64,000 nucleotides of DNA from Edolisoma coerulescens (taxonomy: Eukaryota > Chordata > Aves > Passeriformes > Campephagidae): the NCBI GenBank assembly GCA_013397115.1, contig VWZW01007725.1:1054245-1118244 (forward strand), in the 5' to 3' direction. A program made the translations under genes and the position numbers. The notes beneath the pieces were generated by a model, which did no database searches, was not told the DNA's origin, and saw nothing but the letters and a program-made list of their open reading frames with translations. This document shows, in pieces, positions 47,815 to 61,689 of the stretch (position 1 is the stretch's first letter; each line of letters starts with the position of its first letter).

Positions 47815-48280
47815 CTAGTCATTCATAATTTATGAATAAGTAATTAAACATGTGATGTAAAACTATAAAGAAGTAAGGCTTTCATACTGTATCTTCAAAG
47901 ATTCTATTTAATCTGAAATCTCTTAAGACATTAAAAGAAAAAAGCCATAAAAAGAATAAAACAAAAAATTTGGAAGAGGTTTCTTAGTAAGAGCTCTTTG
48001 AAGTCACTAGCTAGATTGAGTTGATGAGGACCAATTAAAGGAAAACATGTGTCCACAATTTACTGCCATTTGTTCTAGGCACATCTTTATGGATGAAGTT
48101 TGTTGCCTCTGTAATGATGAAGATGCAAATGCCTTTCCCATGAGGCTGAGCGATCTCCATTTTTTATAAAGACCTAATGTGATGATTTAAGTCCTACAGC
48201 ATGAGCCACAATATGTCTGCATTTTCTGTAATAAAACCTTCACTTTATAATTTGCCATGCGTGCACTGTTCACTCAGGGC
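47815..48280. promoter_or_regulatory. Candidate conserved non-coding element
   Basis: A repeat-free block starts with the palindrome ATTCATAA-T-TTATGAAT (47821-47837) and TAATTAAAC. It carries an octamer ATGCAAAT at 48123-48130 within 'gatgaagatgcaaatgcc', and further unique text such as 'aagacctaatgtgatgattt'. Long frames are absent. The motif density resembles distal developmental enhancers; conservation was not tested. Confidence 0.25.
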
Positions 48281-51228
48281 TTCCAAGTTGCATATAAGCT
48301 AGAGAAAAATGTGGGGGCAGGTAACTGGTGAAGCTCTTGGTGCACAACCCGTATATGGGACTTTCTTCCTCAAACATTTGTTTTCCTGAAAAAATGCAAG
48401 GACTTTTATTTTCTGTTTACTTACAGCACTAGGGTCTGTGTGAGGACCTGTCACCACAGCATCTGAAATAAACGCCCATCTGAGTGCTTCTTCATGTCAT
48501 TATCACTTAGTGTGTTCCCAAGTATCACTCATTCATCTCTGAAGCCTGGCACAATGCCCAGTAATATCAATAGAAAGAGTTTTTTATATGCAAGCATGTA
48601 CCACTCTCTGTAGTTAAATGAGCAAAAATGGCTCAAAAGTGGCCGTGCCTTATAACACAGGCTGTCACAAGTCTTGTATCCCCTTGCTGCGGATGCAGCT
48701 CGCCTTCCCCAGTGTTAAGTGGCAGCTTGGCTGCCTTTCAGTCAAGTCTTTGCAGTGAAGTTCACGCTGTAGAAAGGGTTAGCACAAGCCTGTATTCCAT
48801 ACCAGTCTGAAGCAAGTCCAGGGACTCATCCCTCTTCTCGTAAATATTTGATAAGCAATTGAGTTTGTCAAACTCCTGTATTAGAGGAGACACAGTTCTA
48901 AGTACCTTCTGAGAGGTGTTGAGCAGCATTACCTCCTAATGCCTCTTTCCTCTGATAGGAACCCACACCCACCAGCTTTTCTTTCTATTGCCAAGTGCTG
49001 TCTGTGAATAATTACGTGTTATTAATAGGATGGTATGCACTGATGGCTCGTTTATACAATTACACATGGCTCGTTTAGAGCAAGTGGAGAGGCATGGTAA
49101 CAGTACAAGAAAGACTGCTGCCAAATGCAGGGGAATAACCTGTTCTCTGCCCGCAGCAGTAGATGAGACATGAAGAAATGGATTTATAGAGCAGGTAGCT
49201 TGACATGAGGCATCAGGCAAAAATGCTTTGGCAGGTTAGGATGCTGAAACCCTAGAACAGGCTAGTCAGGAGGATTTAAGTCTGCCATTGAAGCACCGAA
49301 TGGAAAAAAAAACCATCTCTCAGGGGAGACAGAGATCATCTAGATGATTTCAAAAGCTCCCATCAAACCCTCTGATCCTGTGACCACTAGGTACTGTGTC
49401 CTTAGTGAAAATGAGCCTGCTTGCTTCCACAGAGGGCTCTCAGCTTGCACAAGCCATATATAATTAATCCATGTGCTAGAAATGTACGGCTGACATGAGC
49501 TTAAAGGTACTGGGGATCACTTGATACACATCAGCAGAGAGTGTCCTCCTATCATTCACAAGGACTCACAGAGAGAAAAGAAAACAGCGTTTTTGTTGTG
49601 CTCTGTTAGACTGGCAGGTATTAGCTTGGGCAAAGACAGCAGCAGGGAGTGGTTATCCAGCAACAGATTCCATCTGATTTGCTTAAAAATTAGAAAGGTA
49701 AACAGCCTCTGGCTATGCAGTGTATCATGTACAAAGCTTTTTGGGATACTCACTGGGCTGAGGCATTTGTATTTGAGAGTCACGTGGCTTGGTAACAGCC
49801 TGCCCATCGGGCAGCTCACAGCAAGCAGTCCCTCAACATTTCCTTTTCCCAGAATTCAATTAAAGGTTGTTGCTTCAGTTTCTCAGCAAAATCTGCCTTC
49901 TTGAAAGAAGCTGTAACCTTCCATTTTGCGATCCTGTCTGGGTAAACAGACCTTTTTAAAGAGGATTTTAAAAGCAAACCAATGCACCTTATAAATAAAC
50001 TAAATAGAATATATATTTTCTTATCATATGTTGGCTCCAGTGTCCTTGATGTGCCCTTTAGGTGAGGTTTCAGCTGCACACAGACATACGAGAGAGGGTT
50101 CTTGCTCGCTGCCTGAATAAGCACAACTCTGTGAATCGGATGGCTCTTGCTATTCCAAAACTGAGATTGTTCCCATGAATAGCTTGCAGTATTTATTTTA
50201 AATTTGCTGTTTCCGTGACCACTCCTGCCCTTAAAGGCGTTACAGTTTGATAGGATTTCACAGATAGTGTGAACTCTTTAGCAAGTTTGAGGTACATCTG
50301 TCGGGTGGGGATGTTCTGCCTTGTTTTGCCAAGAGGAGATACAAATTTAGGACATAGCAACACAAACAATTAACATATTGTGTAAAGTTCTCCACTTTTC
50401 TTTCAGATTTGCTGAAAGACAGAAAGATGTGGAATAGGCCTGGGGCTGTAGAATTTCAGGTCATGGTTTAGGTCCTTGACACTGAATTTGGGATAAAAAG
50501 CCAACAGGCAGTTCCATTATTATATTTGCTCTTTCTGTTTGCAAACAAGCAATTTGTGCCTGTGCACATATCATTTGATAGTCTGAGCATGTTATTGGCA
50601 TTAAGCACCTTCAATTTTATACTTATACTGGTGCTATTTGCACTAGAACCCTGTAGATTTTTCAAAATTAATGAGAGCATGGATCCTTCACAGTATTTAT
50701 ATTCATCAAGCATTCACACACCAGTCGTGTGACGTTCTGGTAACAATGTCCATGATAAGTATGCTAGAAAACCAAGAGATATTAAATAAATACATATAAA
50801 TATGTATGCTTAGCCAAATTTGAAAATGCTGCAAGGACTTGGTTTTAAAATTCCTTACCACCTTGTTAAAACAATAATCCAATATGAACCCACAATTTTA
50901 CTTCCATCTTATGTTGTGAATTATTTGTGTTTTGGACCTGAACTGATCCCCATTGTATGACAACGTATCTGTCTATTTTAGATTCAGTACTGTTTGCCTC
51001 AAACCTTGAGAAAGATGTTTTAGAGGGAAAGTGAATAGGCAGGAGTACAAATGTGACTTTCCTCTGTTTTCCCTTTCAAAAGTCTATTCATCCATCTCTA
51101 ACAGAAATGAAACTTCAGGAACAAAGACTTAGCAGCCTGTCCAATTTCATGTGTGTGTTTTGAGACCCAGCGTCAAGCACAGGAAGAAATGTTGCTGGTG
51201 TGCAGGCCTAGCAACCATGAAATATTGA
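48281..51228. other. Gene-free stretch
   Basis: Open frames up to 127 codons (49521-49904 plus) overlap on opposite strands and show no domain. No repeat family is recognised. Confidence 0.4.
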
Positions 51229-51290
51229 TCCTGTTGAGCTCAATGGCAAAACTCCCATTGACATTAGTAGGATCGGGATTTTGTTCCCAG
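51229..51290 (+). repeat. Ancient amniote interspersed repeat ('gacttcaatgg' type)
   Basis: 'gctcaatggcaaaactccca' followed by 'ttgacattagtaggatcggg' and 'attttgttccc' corresponds to the usual 'cttcaatggcaaaactccc / attgacttcaatgggagcagg / atttcaccc' arrangement. Confidence 0.5.
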
Positions 51291-54200
51291 CCTTCATGTT
51301 CCCATCTTGCTTTGATATGTTGCTATATAAAACGAAAATATCCTGTCAAACATTTATTTCTTTCCCCAAAGCCTTCTTTTCTTCCCGGCTGTGCCTAAGA
51401 AACGTTGTTATGGTTTTTGACAATATTGCAATCAAGGCCTAATTCAGCAAAGACAGTTAAATATGTAAATTGAGTTGTTAGCCCCAGCCAGACTGCTCCT
51501 ACAGCAGCCACTAGCCTTGGGCTTGAATCGCCATTGGACTACGTTCCAATAATCTGAAATAAGAAAATTTATGTGTCAACATGCACACCGGTGTCTAATG
51601 GCCATGAATTGTCCAATGCCTGTGACAGCGTTCCTGTGGGAAAGACAGAAAAATTGCTGTTAGATACTCTGATACACTGTTATCTGATATTCCCCCATGT
51701 GGGAACTGCCCTGCACAAGGATTTGTACCACTGGTATCAGTAATGCAGCAATATTTAACCCCCTCCATGTTTAGGTGCTGAAACTTTTATGTGTTAAAAG
51801 TGTCTTTGACTTCTTGCAATGCCTTTGAACTTTCCTCCCTCCTGGCACCCCTTGGTGTGCTACATTCTGTTATTTTTGAGCAGGAAAGACCTAACTGTGG
51901 ATGTTATGGCAGCTTTGACTGCTCATGTGTGTGTCCATTGTAGCTCACTGCCGGCTGTGTAAATAATTTACTTGTAAAACCCGGCTTGTTGCAGGCAGTG
52001 GAAACAGTTTAGAAGAAATACACATACACCAAAATGTCATCCAATTAGGCAGCATGTGGTGGGTGCTATCCCTGTCCCTTCTCTAAATAGAAAATATATG
52101 GACGTCCTCTGTGGGGCTACAAATTATCCAAAGAACTTGAGATTATACCAAAACTTAAGCACATTCAACTCAATGAAAGACTTCAGAACTCCACCTGTGA
52201 AAAAACTTGGTGTGAAGCATCATCCAAGCTAGCCTTTGGAACAAAGCCTTTGCTTCTAGGAGCAGTGCATCTGTCTGGTCTTTATTTGAAGACAGGCATC
52301 TGCAAAACTTCGTTGACAAATCAAGGCCCTGTACATAATTGGTATGAATGTATTGTTTTTTAATACATTACTGGTTTAAACTATGTAAATCCTCTAATGC
52401 CTGAAACCTCAAGGACAGGATGTGCTCCCAAGGTCTGGGAAAAGCCACAGTCTCCTTTCACATGATTTTATTCCCCATATTATTCTTGGATAAGAGGAAG
52501 ATGTTTGTTATATGTCATACACAAGATGTTTTAAAAGTGACCTTAGCAGGAAAAGGACTCTACCCCTGCTGTAGTAACTTAAAGGTTCTGGAAGTGAGGA
52601 GAGAAGGTTTATAGGCAGTCTCAGCCCTTCAGCTAGAGAAGGCAAGGGAACTGCAACACTGAGGCCATGATTCCTTGGGGTGGAGGTGCTGGGCCTCCAC
52701 ACTGGCTGGTGTGTATCTCATAATGTGCATCATGAGTGCCGGGGAGGAACCACCGCTTCGGATTTAGAAGGAATAGTGCATTGTAGCCCTGCCAGCTTTC
52801 CCATTATTGAACTATTACTTTTGCTCAAGACCAAGCTCCTGGTCATATCCAAGGCCAAGGACAGGATTTCTGGGGCCAGGTTTTCCAAATCAGCAAATGC
52901 TTGATAACTGATTTTGGCACTCATTGAATTTTCCTAAGTACCTGAACAGCTTAACCTGCTTTCTTCCTGGTGGCTAGAGCAGGAAACTTCTGCAAGTGCC
53001 TTGAAGAAGTGCACGAGGCACATCCTTCTAACACAGAGTGCCAAGGTATTTTGGAAAATCTGATCCCTTTCCCTCCAGTGTAAGGGAGCAGACTTTGTTT
53101 CAAATCTATGTAATACTATGCAGAGCATAAATATTTTGCTTCAGAATTGATGAGTATTATTCAGTGCTTGCTAAGACCAAGTTATAAAGAAGAGGAAAAA
53201 ATAAAGAAGGCACATAGAAGGAAGCAATACAGCAGGGGTGGGTAGAGAGATGGCTGGATATTGCTCATTAAAAAGTAAATATATCCATTTCTTATTGCAG
53301 GTGTAATTGCAGTCTTTAGGTGTACTTCACATACCCACTGCAACACTTCTGCTGATCTGATTTATTTTGTGCCTGTTCTGTATTCGTTAGACTGTTGTTC
53401 CTAACTCTCTACTCTAGGTACACATAAATATCTTTCCAGCCACTGCCATCATCAGTAGAAACGTGTGTGCTGTGGCAGAATAAAGCTTGCTCTGCATGGA
53501 AACCTAAAATATTGCTTACAAGGAAATGTTCAGACCATACAACAAACTCTATCTCATAAGATTTTTAACCCATGGACCTTCCTTATTGCTAGAAAGGGAA
53601 CAAGAAATTTCCTCTCATCCTTGGGGAATATTGGTCCTAAATAAGTTGATAACCAATGTCATCAGTAGTTGTGAGTCATTGCAGGAGACACTGAAAGAGT
53701 TTGAAATTTTTGTGCACTTACAGAAGACCTCACATCACATTTTATTGTCACTTTCAGAGTGAATCATGGAGTATTAGTGACAGTGCTTTGGTGTAAACTC
53801 TGAAAAGCAGCATGATTTCTGGCCACATTATAAATCCATTTTGTAAAACCCATGACTTTGTTGCTGCTGGAATTCCCATGCATACAGCCTGTGAGGGACC
53901 TTCAGTTCTCTTATATGAAGTTTCTCATTCTTTATGCATTTGGAAAAGGCACTGCTTCTTAAAGTTAGCATTCCATGGGAAGGACGATGACTTTGCAGTA
54001 TCTTCTAAAGCATTAGATTTCACTGGCTCCTGTAGAGGCTACAAATTCATTGTGCCATTGCAGCTTCTCATTGCTTAGGGTATTAACAATTAACATACAG
54101 ACACCACAATGAAGATGTCAAAGAGAGGAAAGTAAAGATAACAAACAAGGAGAGCGAGCACCTGATAAATTAATAACACCATGCTTGCAGGGCAAAATAC

Positions 54201-55254
54201 TTGTGTTTTTATAGACAGATTTAGTTTTGCCTTAAAGCACAGGGAGAGAAAAGAAAGTGGCTTAAAATCCTGTGAACTTTCAGCCTTGTCTTGGAGGTAG
54301 AATGGATCAATTATCTTCCATTTTTTGTTGTTCACTTCAATAGTGCTGGGGTTTGACAGCATTTTTTCCTTAGAGAACCTGGCCATTTCACCTAGTTCAA
54401 AGCTGTTTTGTTGTGCCATTTCAGGAAGGAAGAGCTGTTTTTCTGATCGAGCTTCTGTACATGCCTCACGTTAAATCCCTGCCCTGGGACCTACGAATTA
54501 ATGCTGAGGTTGTGAAGCATAAAGTTAATCACATTACAGTCTGTACTGCACAGAGGTGCCCTGAAAGTTATTAAGGATGAAGCCTGTGCTGGAGAAAGAG
54601 CAATAGGTGCTTGGGGAAGGAGGATCCTCCAAGGCTGATTCCCAGGAGCAAACAAGGAGGCTGTGCAGGAATTGAGTAGTGTTTACAGCTTATTAGGAAT
54701 GGACAGTAGCAGCTTTTTTTTTTTTTTTNGAGATCATCTACAAGATAAGAGTAGTAGGACCCTGGGCCTCAGCTATGCACACTGCAGTGCATCTTTTCTG
54801 TCCTTGGGACATTTATGACTGGGACCATTAGCTTCAAAATCACTGCTGAGCATGTATGTGATGGACAGGGAATCAGATATAAATCCTCTAGCCTCTGAGG
54901 TAGAGATGAATGGACTGGAGACAGGATAAGACAGAGAATGCTTAGTGTATATCGTCAAAGAAAGGGCTTCTACAGGAAAAAGGAAGATCCTCTTTCTTGT
55001 AGTTTACAGAGCTGAAGAAAACCTGGGGTGAGTGGGGTGCAGTGAACATAGACTTGACTAGCTCTCCTTTCAGGAAAATCTGTTTCAGAAATGAAAGGCA
55101 GTTCTAAGGAAAAGTCTTGGTCTGAATTGTTGTTGGCAACATCTCTTAATGCTCTGAGCTATTAAGCTTCTCTCAGTTCCAGGGCACCTGTCTTCACCAG
55201 TATTTTCCCAATATGAAAAAGATCCCTTTTTCTTGCAGAAGGTGGTGACATCAT
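51291..55254. other. Gene-free stretch
   Basis: It holds a 7-bp-arm inverted repeat at 52680-52700 (GTGGAGG...CCTCCAC) and a T-run at about 54714-54728 ending in N at 54729. No exon is recognised. Open frames of at most 109 codons are unsupported. Confidence 0.4.
54714..54729. repeat. Poly-T run with one unresolved base
   Basis: An uninterrupted T-run ends in an N at 54729, so the run length is not reliable. Confidence 0.85.
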
Positions 55255-55520
55255 TTAATGACTTCTGTCAGTTCTTCTCAGCCCAGAGGAGGCCACTGTC
55301 CCCTCCTGTGAATGCTCCCTGCTCCTGGTACTTCAGTTCTACCAGAGCAGTGTGCCTTTTCCACAGTGGTTTGCACTGCTGCATCAACATTTTCAGCTTC
55401 ATTCCCCTGGTTCACAGGCTCTGTGGCAACCCAGAGCTGCACAGCACAGCTCAGCACAGCAGCCTGTGCTTCTGTGGACCATGGGCTGGCTGTGCTCCAG
55501 AGCAGCCCCATCACAGAAAG
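55255..55520. other. GC-rich, CpG-free patch
   Basis: GC is visibly higher than around it, yet I find no CpG. The text 'cacagcacagctcagcacag' is quasi-repetitive. Four overlapping open frames of 66-104 codons exist on both strands, a by-product of the composition. It looks like a methylated, decayed repeat or old GC-rich insert, but no family is recognised. Confidence 0.4.
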
Positions 55521-58500
55521 AACAGCTTGAGGGTTACAGTCAATTAGCATAAATTGCCAAGGGCCCAAAATATGTTGTAGAGCCAGTGTGGATTGTTCAG
55601 CCTCAAAACATGTTCCCTTTTTCTTGCTTCTTTTTTTCTCTATGGAGGAGAAAAGGCTTAGAGCCCATTTTTGTCACTTTCAGAGGAGGGATGTAGCTGA
55701 TGCAGAGTAAGGCCAAAAGCACCTCCTAATATGCAGGAGACCTTAAGCTTTTGTTTTTGTCACTGCATTTCTCAGTATCTCCTGTCCCTGCACATCTTAT
55801 CTTTTGAACTGTAAGCATTTGAGGCTAGGGGTTGACAGTATTTGGATGTGTTATACAGTGCTGAACATACTTTTGGCTCTTATTTAGTAATTATAACAAT
55901 TAATAAGAAATACCATATGGCTAAAAATATTGTAACTCTCAAAAGAATTCTTGGGCCATTTATTTTTTGTGCATATGAGTGTGTGCCTCATTTAAGCCAA
56001 TTATTTTTGTATTAACAGGCATTGGTTAAGCCATCCTTCTGCTTTTATTTTTAGAAGTATTCAGGTTATTACAAAAAGTGTGAAGAGTGAATGAAAAAAA
56101 GAAATCCATTTCCTAGTACTTGTCTTATGAAATTAAATTTTATGGTTGAATAATCCTACATTTAATCCTCAAAGGGATGTGTCCCCTAGGGGGAACATTC
56201 TCTGCACCCTCAGGTGTCAAAATGTCGGAGGATGGGAGATGAATCCAAATGAATTAATGAATCCAAATCCTTGTTTGGAAATCAGGCGGTGTTTGGTTGT
56301 GGTTTTACCATCTTTAATCACAAAAGTTAAATTTACGGACTAGAGACATGTTACTCTCAAAATTTAATTTCCAGGTTGTGTTCTGCTTTTCAGACAATGC
56401 AGCAAAATATGATAGAGTCCCTCTTACTCCCTGTCTTGTCAATTATGGGAGACTGGGAAATCTCAGTCTTCAGTGTTTCAAGATTAAATTTTTAGGTCTA
56501 GCGGAGATGATCCTTCTTAGCATGGCATAGACAAGTGTAAGGCCTCTTTTGTCCTGTGGGTTGAAGGGATTCAAGCTTTATATCCATGGAGGAATGGAGA
56601 TCACACATGGTCCTGGTTTATCTCCAGACTGCCTCTCTATGTCCCGCTTTTTGGACTGGAGGCCTATTGTCACAGGCTATGACAAAAATTTCTGTTCCTG
56701 TTCAGTGATATATTGACAGCAGTGGGTTCTAACTGAGCCCATGATCTAGTGCAAAGGATGCATCCATGTGTGTTTGTACTGGGCAGCAGCATCCACAAGG
56801 GAAGAGGAAACACAGACCAAGGACTTGGGTCACCTCAGTCCTTAAATCATCAAAGTAGGACTTACAGTTGATTTTTAAAGAAATGAATGAGCTTATAGAG
56901 GTGTATTTCTCTAAAATTCAGCTGTGAGTAGAATATGATGCGTATTGCTGTTAAGGAAGGACTGACATAGTGTGCCCATTTCACTGATAATTTCAGAAAT
57001 ATTTCTTGTGTTTAAATATTAAGTAGAAATTATTGAAAACTTTAACTGCTGCCTTTTTGAGAATAAAGGAAAGTATATTTTTAAAGTGTGATCTGATATG
57101 CTGAAGGGGAACATAGCGGAGAGGTGTGCAGAAGAATGCAGGTTTGTGTTAATATTTTTTAAAAAACAGCCAAGACATTATTTTGTGAAGTAAAGTTGTT
57201 TTGTGGTGGCAGATGTATAAAGACATTGGTTGTTTCAACGTCAGGTGTCACTGGCAGATGAATAACAAGATTGTGTGAAGAACTGCAGTTGGATCAGCAA
57301 GGCTGATTCTTGCCAGTCAGAGAGCTTTTGGAGATTACAGTATAGCATGGAGAATTTATTGAGGTGATTTATCCACAGTGCCTGTGAATGCGTTACATCC
57401 ATAATCTGTCTCAACTGGTATAGAGTGGATCTCAATACCTTCAAATGTATTATTAATGTTACTTTGGAAAGCAGTACTTTTTTGCATAGTTTCAATATCC
57501 TTCCTGTTCATGGATTTTGAACATAACTCTAAAACTCGTAGTAAATCTTCTGCTGTTTAAACAAATAAATTTTGGGAAAACATAAAAAACAGTTCTAAAA
57601 ATTACGTTTGATAACAATACTCAGTCAGCCTTTCTGCTGCCGAGAGCCCCTGACAACCAGAAATGGAAAACTCTATAAGAGAGACTTCTGAAAGAAGCAA
57701 AGGAAGAAAATTGAATATTCTGGTTTTGGCTGTGGGGCTGTCTTCTTGTTTTGGAAGCTTCCATCAGTAGATGTGGTTTGTAGAAAAGACAGGTGGAGAA
57801 AAGTGAGCTAAAAAAGGGGCAACAGATTTCAGAAACAGCACTATTTCATGTTCAGTACTCTGCTTTTCCTCTACATCTCAAAGTTCTTGTGCTATGAGGG
57901 AAACAAAACCAAAAAGACTTGGTAAAGGAGGAGACGAAGAATTTTTCTTTTACAGTCAGCAATAAGACAATCATGTGAGAAAAGACTCTTCATCTTTTGT
58001 GGTTTCCTCTGTCGTGATATCAGAGAGAGTGAGTTCTTCTCTGCTTCACAGTGTCAAGCAGCTCTTCAGCTCTTCACCTCACGCTCACAAAAATCCACTA
58101 GCCGACCATGCTGACATTGTCTCCTGCCTAGCCTTGCAGATCCATATATTTTGTTACTCAGCATCTACAGCCAGGAATGAGTTACCAAAAGAAGTAACTC
58201 CTTTACAGCCACCAAAGAAGGACCCCTACCTGGAATTTCTTGTTGCAGCATTTCTAAGTGCTCCTTGTGAAAGAGAAAGGAGTCTGGCAGAGCTGCCCAT
58301 TTTGGCATCCGTTTGGAAACTTCTACTGGAGGTAGGAGGAGAAGAGTGGAGTGGGCAAGGGTAGCTCCCCCAGCAAGAGTGGGGAAGATTGCTTTCAGAT
58401 CAGTGTGGTACCTTGCTCCTCAAAGCTGTAGTGAGAAGGAAAATGAAGTTGTTCCAGGTGGCCAGTCATCTGTGGCTGATTTTTCATAGCACAACATGTT

Positions 58501-58876
58501 TTCTACAGTACATCTGTGCAAGAGTAGGAAACAGTCATGAATTTGGCAGTGAGAAGATTTTGCCTTTATAAAGTTATTAGCTGCAATGGTTTCACTTTGA
58601 CAGCCCTGAAATAAACAAGACACTGAACTGAGAGCTTTTCAGGTTTGGAAAATTCAAAACTGGTGTCTTTGCACTGAGTTAAGGCAGAACACTGTGTAAG
58701 CCTCTGGTAAATGAGCTTTAGAGATTTACATCCTTATGTTTGCTTTTCTCAGTAAGCCAATATATATTAGTGCAGAGGCAGTATTTTTTATGCAGCTGAG
58801 ATAGGATGCCAATAGTGTTATGTTTGTCATTATATAAGATCAAAAATGCATTCATTTATAATATGCATTCTAATGT
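55521..58876. other. Gene-free stretch
   Basis: It contains a 12-bp direct repeat ATGAATCCAAAT at 56239-56250 and 56257-56268. The 129-codon frame at 57975-58364 (+) has no recognised domain or splice support. Confidence 0.4.
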
Positions 58877-58925
58877 CAGGACCCTGTTAATTTCAATGAA
58901 TATCAGGGTCTAGTTTGAAGGACAG
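58877..58925. repeat. Ancient amniote repeat fragment ('gacttcaatgg' type)
   Basis: 'caggaccctgttaatttcaa' and 'tgaatatcagggtctag' look like a worn inverted copy of the same family as at 51229-51290. Weak. Confidence 0.3.
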
Positions 58926-58972
58926 TGTTTTAATGAAGACATAAATCACCAGTCATAAGCACCTCTTGCTAA

Positions 58973-58992
58973 ATATATATGTACATATATAT
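58973..58992. repeat. 20-bp perfect AT palindrome
   Basis: ATATATATGTACATATATAT is fully self-complementary and derives from (TA)n simple sequence. Confidence 0.85.
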
Positions 58993-61689
58993 ATGTAAAA
59001 TCAGTAGCTGCATTAAAGGTTCACTGAGATTCATAGTGCTTTTGGTCACTACTGAAGATGTATTTTTCCAACAGGTCTGGGACTTTGTCATTTATAATAA
59101 ACTGTGAGAATAATGGATTGGGAACTGTGTGTCTGAGGGAGAGAGGTACCTCATAGTCTACTGAATTTACCACATATTTCAGTGTTTTAAAATATTAATT
59201 TATTTTTATTCCATTACCTAATCCATTTGTCCATTGTTCCACATAAGAGAGTTTCAACCTGTCTGCCATACATGCATTAAGCGCATCTACTAGCCTGTGG
59301 TACACTCATCAGGCTTGGTAGATAGTTAAGATACTGCCTCTAGGGCAAGTTTGCATATGAACTGCATTAATCTTGTGCTTTCTTCTCCTTCTTCTGCCCC
59401 ATTTTCATTTTTAGAGAACATTGGCACTGCTGGTTGTCATAGGAATGTGGCAGGATTGTTCAACAGGAAAAGGGGAGACACATAGCTTTGCCCATAATAC
59501 ATTTAGGCTGCTTCTCCAGGCTCTGCAACAGCCAGGGACACGACGTGGAAGGAGTCATCAGTGACTTTGCAGTTGCAATAACGTTCTGGTGAGGGCAGTG
59601 GAATTTCAGTACTCCTGTTTCAAGCCCAAAAGCCTTTACAACCTCCAGCAAGGACTGGGAACATGTTGTTTAAGTGCTCTACAGACATAGAGGTGATGGA
59701 TATGTGTGAGTGAAGTGTATACCCTGCTGTTCTGTGGTCTTGTGGAGAAGACATTGCTGTGATGCATTTCACAAAAATGCTGCAGAACCTCTCAAGTATT
59801 TGGTGAGGAGACAGAAAAGTTACCAAACTATGTTCCCTACACCCTTCACAGAGGAGGCAGAAGCTAAACTGTGTTGTGGATGGCATGTCTTCACCCAAAA
59901 AAAGTGCTTTGTGGCACAGTTTGGAGATGATGTAAAGGAGAGACCTTGGAACTGTATGTCTGACTGCTGTGCTTCTATAGTGTTCCTGTCAGCAGCCTTC
60001 TAGCTATTTACTCAGCTTTGAGTGGAATTATATTTGTGATGGCTCCTCTCTAAAGCCAATTTTTGTGATGGAGGGGATTAATGGGTCTCTTTTTTTAAAG
60101 GAGCTTTGCTTAGTTCTAAGTCAGTATGCTAAAAGCACCCTTAGGCTGTTTTAATGTATGTTGGGATTGCAATACTCTAAAACACTGTTGGCAGTGATGG
60201 AGCACCTGCAGTTTTCATTGTTTTAATTTTATTTCCTAGTATTTGAACAGGAATTAATCAGACTGTGAGGAGAGTGCTGCAAAGTTTAGGTAGAGTTGTG
60301 GCTGCCCAAGCTGCTTCATTCAACAAAAGAATGTCTGTCCATTTCTCTGTGACCTTGTCTATGCTGGCAGTGACTACATCAAATACGTAGCCTGAACAAG
60401 AGAATGGAAGGTCTAGCTGAAGAGAAGATCCAGAATATTTGAATAAGGAAAACAAATAGTCCTGAACTTCTCTAAAAGTTGTTAAAATTGAGATAAAAAG
60501 CCTTAACCTACTTTGGTAAAGAGGAGGCTCAGCAAGTACAGCTGAGTCAACAAGGCAACAGCATGCATAATGGGAGTGTGGATGCATTTGAAATTAGGAC
60601 TAGTTTTTAGTATTGTTTAAGAAATACCTCACACAAGTGAATGAGAATGCAAGAGCCTGAAACATGCGGCACTTACTTCACAACAAGAAGAAATATGTCA
60701 CCAAAGGGAAAACCCTGGGATCTCTGCTGCTCCGAGTACCACATTCAGGTTTCTTTCTGAATTTTCATATTTCAGTGTATGAGCTTCTTGATACCAAATT
60801 GCTTCATTGCCATCAGGAAAAAGTGAAAGTAGTTTATTATTAATTCTTCTATATAATCTAAAGATCATACTCTATCTATATATTTCTAGCAGTGTCACAC
60901 TACTCAAATTTCTTCAATTCCCTGAATCAGATTCTTAGTGGACAGAAAGAAGTGCATGATTATCTTGGTTTAAGTCATTATCACTCCACTGAAATAAATC
61001 ACACTATTTTATATATACTTGATATATTATGTATTATACTAGTAAAATATGGGAATGGTACTGGCAAATATGAGAGTTGTGTCTGGCTTTCTCGTGTCCT
61101 TCTGCTAGAGTTCACATTGTTGAAAACACTGTTTAACATTCTTCAGGACTTGATGAGGTAATGCTCATCTTTTAGGAGCAGCTTTACTGCAATTAATAAA
61201 ATACTGATACTGTATTGCAAACCCATTTATTTAGTAGAACATTTATTTGCAAAACCTAAAGCTAGTAGATACTAATTAAAGCATCTTTTTGAGGATGTTC
61301 CTACTGTTTTCTACGTTAGTGTAGTCTCACAGAAATATATATGTAAGGGCAAGTCCTTTCTTACATGCAGCTACTCACACAAATATTCTCACTGAAATCC
61401 ATCAAGCATCTCTTAATTTATTTTCTGGTTCTCGACAACTTCTTTCTTTTGCTGGTACAGCCATTTAAGCATTGTCAGAACACAGCTTCAGATTCTCACC
61501 TTGGTTGCTCTGATAATTAAATTTTGAGGAGAAAAATTTAATTCAATAGATCATATTTGGATTTATACTGATGTTAACTGTGATCTGGTTCACTCTGCAT
61601 CTGTTCCAATGAGAAAGCCGATCTACTGAATTATTTTAACATTTTCATATCCCTTCTTTGCTGCATTTGCTTTAGATTTTGCTTGTTTA
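58993..61689. other. Gene-free stretch
   Basis: Open frames of at most 109 codons overlap on both strands at 59460-60587 without domains. 60990-61070 is TA-rich. No mobile element is recognised. Confidence 0.4.

Noticed and set aside
52680..52700. GTGGAGG...CCTCCAC inverted repeat as a functional site
   Set aside because: Seven-base arms are common by chance at this scale.
57975..58364. 129-codon open frame (+) with a rather hydrophilic C-terminal half
   Set aside because: No recognisable family and no flanking acceptor with polypyrimidine tract; kept only as a chance frame.
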